This document shows, piece by piece, positions 1-5,114 of a stretch of DNA of 5,809 nucleotides (position 1 is its first letter; the number at the start of each line of letters is the position of its first letter). A model generated the notes under the pieces. The model ran no database searches and was not told the DNA's origin. It saw only the letters and a program-made list of their open reading frames with translations. The DNA comes from Saprospiraceae bacterium (GTDB lineage: Bacteria; Bacteroidota; Bacteroidia; Chitinophagales; Saprospiraceae), in assembly GCA_023300835.1 (NCBI GenBank), contig JALZVB010000105.1, positions 1 through 5,809 of the forward strand, read 5' to 3'. A program made the position numbers and the translations under genes.

Positions 1-416
1 CTAAATCAGAATTAGGACCAAATATTACAAATGTAGGTGCCGGTGTCATAGGTAACATCACACCTATGTCAGAGACTGATTTTCTCCAACATCTGAAGAA
101 AACCATGGATCTTTCTGTTATCAAACATACTCCTCTCATAGGAAAGAACATAAGTAAAGTGGCCCTATGCGGAGGTTCTGGTCAGTTTCTACTAGAAGAT
201 GCCATCGCTAAAGGAGCTGATATATTTATATCTTCAGATTTCAAGTATCATGAGTTCTTTGACGCAGATGGACGCATCATAATTGCAGATATCGGGCACT
301 ATGAAAGCGAACAGTTTACAATAGGGATGATTCGGCAGATATTGACAGATAATTTTCATAACTTTGCAGCAAAATCCACAATAATTAACACAAATCCTGT
401 TAGTTATCTCAAATAA
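1..416 (+). CDS. Nif3-like dinuclear metal center protein, C-terminal part (5' end outside window)
   Basis: This is the 3' end of a Nif3/YbgI/YqfO-family gene (often named GTP cyclohydrolase 1 type 2 or 'Nif3-like dinuclear metal center hexameric protein'). The frame is open from base 3, so the in-frame ATG at 66 is internal; the codons before it read as the family's GAGxIG segment (GAGVIGNITPMSE), which precedes the second half of the metal domain. Visible are a glycine-rich CGGSG turn, the segment DIFISSDFKYHEFFDADGR and the signature DIGHYESEQ, whose His (bases 297-299) and Glu (309-311) are expected metal ligands. The C-terminus TNPVSYLK is typical. About 137 residues are present; Bacteroidota members are, from memory, about 365 residues long, so over half is missing. 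The stop is TAA at 414-416. The zinc-ribbon gene starts 31 bp later on the same strand, probably in one operon. Members are cytoplasmic hexamers binding two metals; the physiological reaction is not settled. Confidence 0.93.
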   Translation, partial: KSELGPNITNVGAGVIGNITPMSETDFLQHLKKTMDLSVIKHTPLIGKNISKVALCGGSGQFLLEDAIAKGADIFISSDFKYHEFFDADGRIIIADIGHYESEQFTIGMIRQILTDNFHNFAAKSTIINTNPVSYLK

Positions 417-447
417 GTATTTAGTCATATAAAGCTTTCAAGACAAT

Positions 448-1206
448 ATGAAAACTAAAGTTGTTTCAGTAGAAGATAAGTTAAAGTTTCTATTCAATTT
501 ACAGATGATAGATTCTAAAGTTGATAATATTAAGATACTCAAAGGTGCACTACCGATAGAGGTGTCTGACTTAGAAGATGAAATTACCGGTTTTGAAACC
601 CGTATTGCTAAAACAAATGCGCTACTGGATGAAATTAATAATAGAATCAGTAAGCACAACGAAAACATCGCTAACTCTGAGTCTCTCATAGAGAAGTATA
701 AGAAGCAGTTAGATGACGTAAAGAACAACAGAGAGTTCGAAGCCCTAACTAAGGAAATAGAATTACAGACGCTTGAGATACAGTTATCTCAAAAACGTAT
801 AAGAGAAGCTACAGAGGAAAAAACAAAAAGAACAGAAACGCTAGATACTACCAACGGTAGACTAGAAGCTAAGCGTACTGATTTAACTCAGAAAAAAGAG
901 GAGTTAGAGAAGATTATCGAAAAAACCGATAAAGAACAAAATACGCTTAACAACAAGTCAGAAAAAGCAAGAAAGAAGATCGAAGAAAGACTTCTTAAAG
1001 CTTATGATAAAGCTAGAAACGCCTACAGAAACGGCTTAGCTGTTGTAACATACAGAAGAGGATCTTGTGGCGGATGTTTTAACAGAATTCCACCACAACT
1101 ACAGATCGAAATAGGAATGAGAAAAGAAATTCTCGCTTGCGAACATTGCGGTCGTGTACTTGTAGATCATGAGATTGCAGGTGTAGAAGACGAGCAAGTA
1201 GCATAA
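448..1206 (+). CDS. Coiled-coil C4-type zinc-ribbon protein
   Basis: The 252-residue product has two parts. Residues about 12-190 are highly charged, rich in Glu, Lys and Leu and without proline over long stretches, as expected for a long antiparallel coiled coil; the conserved segment NREFEALTKEIE (94-105) marks the hairpin of this family. The C-terminal part holds a zinc ribbon with Cys207-x2-Cys210 and Cys231-x2-Cys234, separated by 20 residues (GSCGGC ... CEHCGRVLVD). This is the zf-RING_7/C4-type family; members are cytoplasmic and are thought to bind nucleic acid or act as adaptors, but no precise function is established. Start: the ATG at 448 has no other good in-frame candidate and no clear Shine-Dalgarno, normal for Bacteroidota. 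It follows the Nif3-like gene by 31 bp on the same strand, a recurring pairing in this phylum that suggests co-transcription. A strong terminator follows 24 bp after the stop. Confidence 0.93.
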   Translation: MKTKVVSVEDKLKFLFNLQMIDSKVDNIKILKGALPIEVSDLEDEITGFETRIAKTNALLDEINNRISKHNENIANSESLIEKYKKQLDDVKNNREFEALTKEIELQTLEIQLSQKRIREATEEKTKRTETLDTTNGRLEAKRTDLTQKKEELEKIIEKTDKEQNTLNNKSEKARKKIEERLLKAYDKARNAYRNGLAVVTYRRGSCGGCFNRIPPQLQIEIGMRKEILACEHCGRVLVDHEIAGVEDEQVA

Positions 1207-1229
1207 GATTCAAAATAAGAAATAGCTAT

Positions 1230-1269
1230 AAAAAAGCTTCAATCTCAAGAGAGGTTGAAGCTTTTTTTT
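1230..1269 (+). terminator. Rho-independent terminator after the zinc-ribbon gene
   Basis: A near-perfect hairpin lies 24 bp after the zinc-ribbon stop. Left arm 1230-1246 pairs with right arm 1251-1267 (one T-G wobble at 1243/1254) around the 4-base loop AAGA (1247-1250), and the right arm runs into eight T residues (1262-1269). The GC-containing core AGCTTCAA/TTGAAGCT makes it stable. Because the left arm begins with an A run, it could also stop transcription arriving on the minus strand from the first TA module. Confidence 0.9.
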
Positions 1270-1428
1270 GTTAGGAGCATAAACAGATCTTAATAGGTGT
1301 CGTACTTGTTTCAACACTTAGGTTAAATAAGAGAAGTGAAACCAAAAAAATGTCATCGGGTTTGGAATTCGCCGCGGGATAGTCCTAGACGTGTATGATA
1401 TCATTATCTATTACTATAGATCGGCATC
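1270..1428. other. Orphan intergenic DNA between terminator and antitoxin gene
   Basis: No gene is recognised here. The stretch holds one copy of a 13-bp direct repeat (1302-1314) and a locally GC-rich patch at about 1354-1391 that stands out from the AT-rich surroundings. It also has a 6-bp inverted repeat ATCTAT/ATAGAT (1406-1411 and 1416-1421) with a 4-base loop, just beyond the stop of the minus-strand antitoxin gene. That hairpin lacks a T tract on the minus strand, so it is a poor terminator. The stretch may be debris from the event that brought in the TA module. Confidence 0.5.
1302..1314 (+). repeat. 13-bp direct repeat, copy 1 (distal side of TA module 1)
   Basis: GTACTTGTTTCAA occurs here and again at 2104-2116 in the same orientation; the flanking bases differ on both sides. 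The two copies bracket the higBA-like module at 1429-2082. A 13-base match somewhere in 5.8 kb of AT-rich DNA is not rare by chance; the positions are what make it notable. Confidence 0.4.
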
Positions 1429-1746
1429 CTACGCTATTTGAAGTTTCTTATCTTCCAACTTTACATTAAAATTGATCTCAGCTTTCAAAGCTCTGAATAC
1501 TTTTAAAATTGTATCGATTCTTGCACTATTTGCATTGTTTTCAATTTTTGATATTTGGCTCTTATTCACACCAATTAATTCACCAAGTTGTTCTTGAGTT
1601 AGATTTCTTTCTTTTCTTGTTGTCTTTACCATCTTACCTAGTAATTCCATTTTGAGTTCGTATTCATATTGATCCCTCTTTGGCGTTCCTTTACTTCCAA
1701 AATATTTATCTTCCATCTCGTCCATTGTATACTTTTTCATTTTCAT
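1429..1746 (-). CDS. higA: HigA-type antitoxin, XRE-family helix-turn-helix (TA module 1)
   Basis: The 105-residue product is the antitoxin of a type II toxin-antitoxin pair and probable DNA-binding autorepressor of its operon. The N-terminal region carries GTPKRDxxExELK (residues 20-32), typical of antitoxins paired with Gp49-like HigB toxins. The XRE/Cro-type helix-turn-helix lies at about 49-70 (LTQEQLGELIGVNKSQISKIEN in order, with the QLGELIGV and SQISKIEN helices). The tail INFNVKLEDKK is a short strand region seen in this group. The start is the ATG at 1746-1744; a second Met two codons later is an alternative. The gene lies 3 bp after the toxin stop, so translation is probably coupled. 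It is about half identical by eye to the antitoxin at 5461-5769, so the two modules are paralogous and might cross-regulate. The stop is TAG. Confidence 0.9.
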   Translation of the reverse strand: MKMKKYTMDEMEDKYFGSKGTPKRDQYEYELKMELLGKMVKTTRKERNLTQEQLGELIGVNKSQISKIENNANSARIDTILKVFRALKAEINFNVKLEDKKLQIA

Positions 1747-1749
1747 GGT

Positions 1750-2082
1750 TTATTTAGTTTCAAAATATTCTTTTCTTATTCTATCTGCCTTTTTAATTTC
1801 AGACGCAGGTGTCTTTTGTGTTTTCTTATAGAATCCATTTGTTGCAATAACAAGTGTTTTGGATTTTTCTGTCTTATCCCAAAATGCCAGAACTCGTATT
1901 TGTTTGTTAGAAAACTTGACTTTGAATTCCCAGATTTCTTTACGCAGCTTTTTAAAGAATTTTGGGTCTATGTTTTGTTCTGAATTTCGAATAGTAAAAA
2001 ATAATTTCTTGGTAGATTTATCATCAAGTTTGTTTATAAACTTGTCTGCCTGAGCAAGAATTATTGTTTCGTAAAGCTTCAA
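1750..2082 (-). CDS. higB: HigB-type toxin, RelE/ParE superfamily, Gp49-like (TA module 1)
   Basis: The 110-residue product matches the phage-derived Gp49-like/HigB toxin family, probable ribosome-dependent mRNA interferases of the RelE fold. Recognisable segments in order are an N-terminal helix with ADKFINKLDDK, a first strand WEFKVKF (51-57), a second strand IRVLAFWD (62-69), a further strand KTLVIATNGFYKK (75-87) and the family hallmark KTQKTPASEIKKAD (87-100), followed by RKEYF near the end. The start codon must be TTG (2082-2080): a TAA lies four codons upstream in frame and there is no internal Met at a plausible place. An AGG five bases before the TTG may help as a ribosome site. Gene order is toxin then antitoxin, the usual HigBA arrangement. 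The ORF appears intact, unlike the toxin of module 2, to which it is more distantly related than the antitoxins are to each other. Confidence 0.87.
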   Translation of the reverse strand: MKLYETIILAQADKFINKLDDKSTKKLFFTIRNSEQNIDPKFFKKLRKEIWEFKVKFSNKQIRVLAFWDKTEKSKTLVIATNGFYKKTQKTPASEIKKADRIRKEYFETK

Positions 2083-2095
2083 ATCAACCTTTTAC

Positions 2096-2127
2096 CAAAA
2101 ATAGTACTTGTTTCAATTAATAGCAAC
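2096..2127 (-). promoter_or_regulatory. Predicted promoter of TA module 1 (Bacteroidota type)
   Basis: On the minus strand, TATTTTTG (2103-2096) matches the Bacteroidota -7 box TAnnTTTG exactly. GTTG (2127-2124), a 3-of-4 match to the -33 TTTG box, lies 20 bases upstream, inside the usual spacing. The predicted transcript start would be only about 8-10 bases before the TTG start of higB. The -7 box sits between TAC and GTA half-sites that an antitoxin could use, but the arms are very short. The promoter overlaps the 3' end of the truncated ATPase gene and contains direct-repeat copy 2. Confidence 0.5.
2104..2116 (+). repeat. 13-bp direct repeat, copy 2 (promoter side of TA module 1)
   Basis: This is an identical copy of 1302-1314. 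It lies between the -33 and -7 boxes of the predicted higB promoter and contains the TGA stop (2115-2113) of the truncated ATPase gene, so the breakpoint of that gene and the repeat coincide. Confidence 0.4.
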
Positions 2128-2538
2128 TATTTTACTTCTATTTTTCTGACCTCTAACGGAGAATAATATCGATCGTCTCTCTGTGTTACGATGAAGGAAT
2201 TGTACTCTTCCAGTTCCTTTGTTCGAGAAACCTTTACGATTATCATTTAAGGAAATAAATCTCTCAAACTCTTTGTCATTAAACCCTATTCCGTTATCTA
2301 CAATAAGAATCTCATTAAAATTGAAATCGTTCTCTTGATCTGAAAATAAGTTTTTTGATAACTTTAGATTTACAACAATTGTTTTCGTTGTTGACCCACT
2401 TGTTCTAAGTTTTAAAGATTCAAATGAGTTTGTTATTGCCTCAAATATCGGCTGCAGACTGTTTTCATTTTTCTTAATCTTAGGTATTGTTCCACTGTAA
2501 TTGATACCATATCCCTTAATAAAGCCTTGTTTTACCAT
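2113..2538 (-). pseudogene. GHKL/HSP90-like ATPase, N-terminal fragment, truncated at TA module
   Basis: The 141 residues form the ATP-binding start of a GHKL (gyrase/HSP90/MutL/MORC) ATPase. The N box is FEAITNSFESL (Glu33, Asn37), the G1 box DNGIGF (81-86) and a later glycine motif NKGTGRVQFLH (106-116), preceded by NDNRKGF. These are the conserved pieces of standalone bacterial HATPase proteins found in accessory and defence-like regions. Such proteins usually continue for hundreds of residues; here the frame stops 25 residues after the last motif, in a 13-bp repeat bordering the TA module, and no continuation is seen in any frame before higB. The last residues (from about 117) look unlike the family, and the +1 frame there is open for 38 codons, so a frameshift is also possible. 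The ATG at 2538-2536 is preceded by TAG and TAA stops in frame. It lies 94 bp after the permease gene on the same strand. Catalytic output is unknown; it is probably non-functional. Confidence 0.75.
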
Positions 2539-2632
2539 ATTCTAGCCGAATTATTTAATTCTTTCTGAGATAAATATTTTTACAAATAATTCATTTTTTT
2601 CTCTCGAATGGTCACTAACATACTCCATACCC

Positions 2633-4117
2633 CTACCCCACCGACAGATTCTTATGAATATCGGTATTATAAGCCATAATAGCCGGTATAACAGCAGCTC
2701 CCATACCCAGTAATAAAGTAATTCCAAATATCAACAACTCCTTACCATGAGTTGCCCATGGCTGGAACTGGTAATTGTATTTACTGGATAAAGAATCTCC
2801 TAGCAGGGACATTCCAAAGTGACTCAGTAACATACCTATTACATATCCCAGTAGGGCTAAAATAAGTCCCTCTATAAGAATGAGACTGAACAAAGTAATA
2901 GGCTTACCTCCCAATACTCTAAGGAGTGATAATTCGTATTTACGTTGTCTCAGAGAGTTGAGTAAAGAAACAAATATACTGATCGCAGAAACCAAGGATA
3001 TCAACAAAGCTAGCCATTGCAGTGCCTTAGTTCCTATCCCCATCATATCGTATAGCCTATTAATCTCATACGCTGGAGAGGCGGCTTGTAGATCTGTGTT
3101 TTCATTGATGTTTCTAGGCATATTCAATGCCTGAAAGTTGGTTCTACTCTTGAACTGAATGAGAATAGAGGTAATGTCTTTATCCGCATGTGTTAAAAGA
3201 TGAGCTCTGGACATATCATTTCTGTGATCATCCGTATGTGCATGTTCATGTCCGCTATGATCGTGACCTGAATGGTCTGAATGATCATGTGCATGCTCAT
3301 GGTTATGACCTGAATGGTCTTCCGCATGATCGTGATTGTGTCCAGCATGATCAGAAGAATGATCACTTGCATGGTCATGCTCAGTATGATCGTGCCCTGA
3401 GTGATCGTGCCCTGAGTGATCGTGCCCAGCATGGTCATCATGGGCATGTCCTACATGACTGTCTTCTTCATTCTCCTCTTCATGGTCATGGTCATGGTCA
3501 TGTACGGACCATACTGACTCTGTACTAACCAGGATAATCTGATCAAGAACACTGTTAGTAGGTTCTAGTATTCCTACTACTGTAAGAGCGCCATGCTCAT
3601 GTTCTAGATCTTCGTCATCATTAAACCCATGCGCACTCTTAAAAGTTGATCCCAAGGATAGAGATTCAGACTTGGCTACATTGGCGCCTACGGTTACTTC
3701 ATATAGGTTCTGCCATAATTTTCCTTCTTTCAACTCACCTCCATATAGTTCTAGGATGCTATGATCTGTGCCTATTATTCTATATCCGCGATAACTATCT
3801 CCCATAGAGAGTGGAACTGCTTTTTTTATAAGTGGATGACCATCTCTGAGAAATGGCTTGGCTTCTTTAATACTTATATTTCCTGTAGGGGCATCAATCT
3901 GATACATTGAACTTAAGATCATCTGCAACGGGCTACCTTTAGCGCCGACGACCATATCTATTCCTGCTAAGTTATTCTCAAACTTTTGCTTAAGCTGGGT
4001 ATTGAATAATAGAATAAAATTTATCAAACCTATTCCCAATGCTAATAAGATCAGATTGAGTAATAAAGTCAATGGGTTGTGAATGATGTTTTTCCAAGCA
4101 AGTCTCAATAGATTCAT
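2633..4117 (-). CDS. FtsX/LolC-E-type ABC transporter permease with a histidine-rich extracytoplasmic insertion
   Basis: The 494-residue product has the four-helix MacB/LolC/FtsX topology: one N-terminal membrane helix (about 14-37), a large periplasmic domain (about 40-362), then three helices at about 364-387, 408-432 and 461-481. The C-terminal half carries the FtsX-domain signature RKYELSLLRVLGGKP (392-406). Within the periplasmic domain, residues 206-298 form an insertion of HDH, SGHDH and HAHDHS units with 34 His in 93 residues, plus Asp and Glu and no Cys. A smaller acidic/His patch (DDEDLEHEHG) lies at 167-176. This strongly suggests binding of Zn or a similar cation. Such families move or act on substrates from the outer face of the inner membrane rather than across a channel. 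MacB-like systems with His-rich components are known in zinc-responsive loci (the PA4063-PA4066 cluster of Pseudomonas aeruginosa, from memory). The gene overlaps the ATPase gene by 4 bp (ATGA), so the two are translationally coupled. No MacA-like partner is in the window. The substrate is unknown. Confidence 0.92.
   Translation of the reverse strand: MNLLRLAWKNIIHNPLTLLLNLILLALGIGLINFILLFNTQLKQKFENNLAGIDMVVGAKGSPLQMILSSMYQIDAPTGNISIKEAKPFLRDGHPLIKKAVPLSMGDSYRGYRIIGTDHSILELYGGELKEGKLWQNLYEVTVGANVAKSESLSLGSTFKSAHGFNDDEDLEHEHGALTVVGILEPTNSVLDQIILVSTESVWSVHDHDHDHEEENEEDSHVGHAHDDHAGHDHSGHDHSGHDHTEHDHASDHSSDHAGHNHDHAEDHSGHNHEHAHDHSDHSGHDHSGHEHAHTDDHRNDMSRAHLLTHADKDITSILIQFKSRTNFQALNMPRNINENTDLQAASPAYEINRLYDMMGIGTKALQWLALLISLVSAISIFVSLLNSLRQRKYELSLLRVLGGKPITLFSLILIEGLILALLGYVIGMLLSHFGMSLLGDSLSSKYNYQFQPWATHGKELLIFGITLLLGMGAAVIPAIMAYNTDIHKNLSVG
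3224..3502 (-). repeat. Histidine-rich repeat tract inside the permease gene
   Basis: This DNA encodes permease residues 206-298. On the plus strand it contains a 15-bp tandem unit GATCGTGCCCTGAGT at 3388-3402 and 3403-3417 with a partial third copy from 3418; on the coding strand these specify GHDHS units. A 6-bp unit CATGGT repeated almost four times (3481-3502) specifies HDHDHDH. The rest is degenerate His/Asp/Ser/Gly coding. All unit lengths are multiples of three, so gain or loss of units keeps the frame. Confidence 0.85.
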
Positions 4118-4755
4118 GATATAGCGTTATTGAGTTCTACGTAATCAGAGTATATGTCTTTTAACCGGTTGTCATGTGTTACAATAATCAAAGCTGCACC
4201 GACTTGGCTGGCTTGTTCATCTAGTAACTGGACCACTTTCTGGCAATTCACATCATCAAGTGCTGAGGTAGGTTCATCTGCAAGAATGACTTCTGGCATA
4301 TTTACGAGGGCTCTAGCAATAGATAACCGTTGCTGCTCACCTTGGCTCATCGTATGTGTTTTAGCCGTTCTTCTATGTGATAGTTGTAATTGATCTAGCA
4401 ATGACTTTACGTGAGCTTTATCTGCACCACCTGTAGCGACTTTCTGCGCCATATATAGGTTTTCTTCTGCAGAAATAGACCCTATAAAGTGTGGCTTCTG
4501 AAATACAATACCTATGTTCTTACCTCTGAACTTGTCAATGGCATTAGGATTTAGATTATACAACGAAGTGCCCTTAAGGGTTACTTCGCCTTGTGTAGGT
4601 TTCAGTATTCCTGCAAGAATATGGAGCAGTGTTGTCTTCCCAACCCCTGATTGACCTAGTATCAATAGAGATTCCTGAGCATTGCAACTTATATCTGGAA
4701 AATCAAATCGCAATTTGCTATTATAACTGTGGGATAAGCTTGAAGTAGATATCAT
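4114..4755 (-). CDS. ABC transporter ATP-binding protein, LolD/MacB type
   Basis: The 213-residue cytoplasmic ATPase drives the permease encoded next to it. All nucleotide-binding motifs are present: Walker A GQSGVGKT (34-41), Q-loop Gln86 in VFQKPHF, signature MSQGEQQR (136-143, a variant of LSGGQ), Walker B VILADE (156-161) with D-loop SALD (164-167), and H-loop His194 in IVTHD. The stretch after the Q-loop (IGSISAEENLYM) and the short length fit the LolD/MacB/FtsE group. The start is the ATG at 4755-4753 with no clear Shine-Dalgarno. The stop TGA shares bases with the permease ATG, so both subunits are made from one transcript. No lipoprotein-sorting genes or membrane-fusion protein accompany it, so naming it lolD would be an over-call; the His-rich permease partner suggests a metal-related role. 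Upstream lie a 13-bp palindrome and a larger inverted repeat. Confidence 0.93.
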   Translation of the reverse strand: MISTSSLSHSYNSKLRFDFPDISCNAQESLLILGQSGVGKTTLLHILAGILKPTQGEVTLKGTSLYNLNPNAIDKFRGKNIGIVFQKPHFIGSISAEENLYMAQKVATGGADKAHVKSLLDQLQLSHRRTAKTHTMSQGEQQRLSIARALVNMPEVILADEPTSALDDVNCQKVVQLLDEQASQVGAALIIVTHDNRLKDIYSDYVELNNAIS

Positions 4756-4807
4756 AGTAATGTTGAACCTTTATACCATTTAAACTTCAGGACGTGTAAA
4801 TATTTTA

Positions 4808-4822
4808 ATAGAATTATTCTAA
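4808..4822 (-). promoter_or_regulatory. Possible Fur-family operator upstream of the ABC operon
   Basis: A perfect 6-1-6 palindrome, TAGAAT-A-ATTCTA on the minus strand (4821-4809), lies about 54 bp before the ATPase start. Extended by one base each side it reads TTAGAATAATTCTAT, which agrees with the Fur/PerR-type 7-1-7 pattern TTATAATnATTATAA at 11 of 14 defined positions. That would fit a metal-responsive regulator (Zur, Fur or PerR) controlling a His-rich transporter. Such AT palindromes also arise by chance, and this one overlaps the outer arm of the larger inverted repeat. Confidence 0.3.
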
Positions 4823-4891
4823 CTCGGCGTTGAAAATACGCATCATAGCTATGGCTATGCCTGTGTTTTTCGCCTTGATTTAAATTAATTC
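4811..4891. repeat. Large imperfect palindrome, REP-like candidate
   Basis: Nested arms pair around a TATG loop (4850-4853): CATAGC/GCTATG (4844-4849 and 4854-4859); an interrupted A-rich/T-rich arm (about 4832-4842 with 4863-4870); GGCG/CGCC (4826-4829 and 4871-4874); and outer GAATTA/TAATTC (4811-4816 and 4886-4891). The GC-richer core in an AT-rich gap resembles dispersed extragenic palindromes. It is too far from any gene end and has no T tract right after the hairpin, so it is not an ordinary terminator. Only one copy is in this window, so repetitiveness cannot be shown here. Confidence 0.5.
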
Positions 4892-5054
4892 ATTTTAAAA
4901 TCTTTAAAAAAACCTTAAAGTGTAAATGATATTAAAGTTACAAAATATGAATTTTGAATGAGAATGCTATTAAAAGTCAACTCAAGCTACAGTGTAGCAG
5001 AATACGAAGAATAAACAATCAACTGGTGACACTAATACATCAAATCACCTAAAC

Positions 5055-5089
5055 TTTCGATCATTATAAGGAAACATAACCTATATTTG
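5055..5089 (+). promoter_or_regulatory. Predicted promoter of TA module 2
   Basis: TATATTTG (5082-5089) matches the Bacteroidota -7 box TAnnTTTG, 25 bases before the toxin ATG. The best -33 candidate is TTTC (5055-5058), one mismatch from TTTG at the long spacing of 23. An inverted repeat TAAC (5077-5080) / GTTA (5089-5092) surrounds the -7 box and could be an autoregulatory operator for the HigA antitoxin. Confidence 0.45.
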
Positions 5090-5114
5090 TTAAGGAACAA
5101 CGCTTACAAAAAGA

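Larger units (their letters stand above)
4756..5114. other. 359-bp divergent intergenic region between ABC operon and TA module 2
   Basis: This region holds the start signals of two divergent operons and no recognisable gene. From left to right it contains a 13-bp palindrome (4809-4821) upstream of the ABC genes, an imperfect inverted repeat of about 81 bp (4811-4891), and a very AT-rich tract (about 4875-4975). A small hairpin GCTAC-AGT-GTAGC follows (4986-4998), then a promoter-like TATATTTG box (5082-5089) before the second toxin gene. No convincing TAnnTTTG box was found on the minus strand in front of the ABC ATPase gene. Confidence 0.6.

Noticed and set aside
1350..1382. A 10-codon plus-strand frame starting MSSGLEFAAG in the GC-rich patch.
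   Set aside because: It is too short and lacks any supporting signal.
1302..2116. The TA module as an integron cassette, because short repeats flank it.
   Set aside because: No attC-like folded site with paired core boxes was found, there is no integrase in view, and the two TA modules are in opposite orientations.
1302..2116. The 13-bp direct repeats as target-site duplications of an insertion sequence.
   Set aside because: No transposase or terminal inverted repeats lie between them, and a 13-base match is not improbable by chance at this window size.
2548..2561. The palindrome GAATTATTTAATTC just upstream of the ATPase fragment.
   Set aside because: It is pure AT-rich symmetry next to a dead gene with no accompanying promoter boxes; its arms match the outer arms of the 4811-4891 palindrome, but six bases are too few to matter.
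2551..2628. A 25-codon minus-strand frame (MEYVSDHSREKN...) between the permease stop and the ATPase fragment.
   Set aside because: It has a plausible amino-acid mix, but it is too short, has no ribosome site or recognised family, and could be chance or gene debris.
3224..3502. A CRISPR-like array in the repeated DNA of the permease gene.
   Set aside because: The repeats are short, contiguous, in frame and encode a His-rich protein tract; there are no spacers or cas genes.
3190..3528. Long open frames on both strands across the His-rich tract (for example a His/Asp/Leu-rich plus-strand frame).
   Set aside because: They are shadows of the low-complexity repeat DNA; the minus-strand permease frame has clear membrane helices and FtsX motifs on both sides.
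4114..4755. Naming the ATPase and permease as lolD and lolE.
   Set aside because: Family resemblance is clear, but the His-rich permease and the lack of lipoprotein-sorting partners argue against a standard Lol system.
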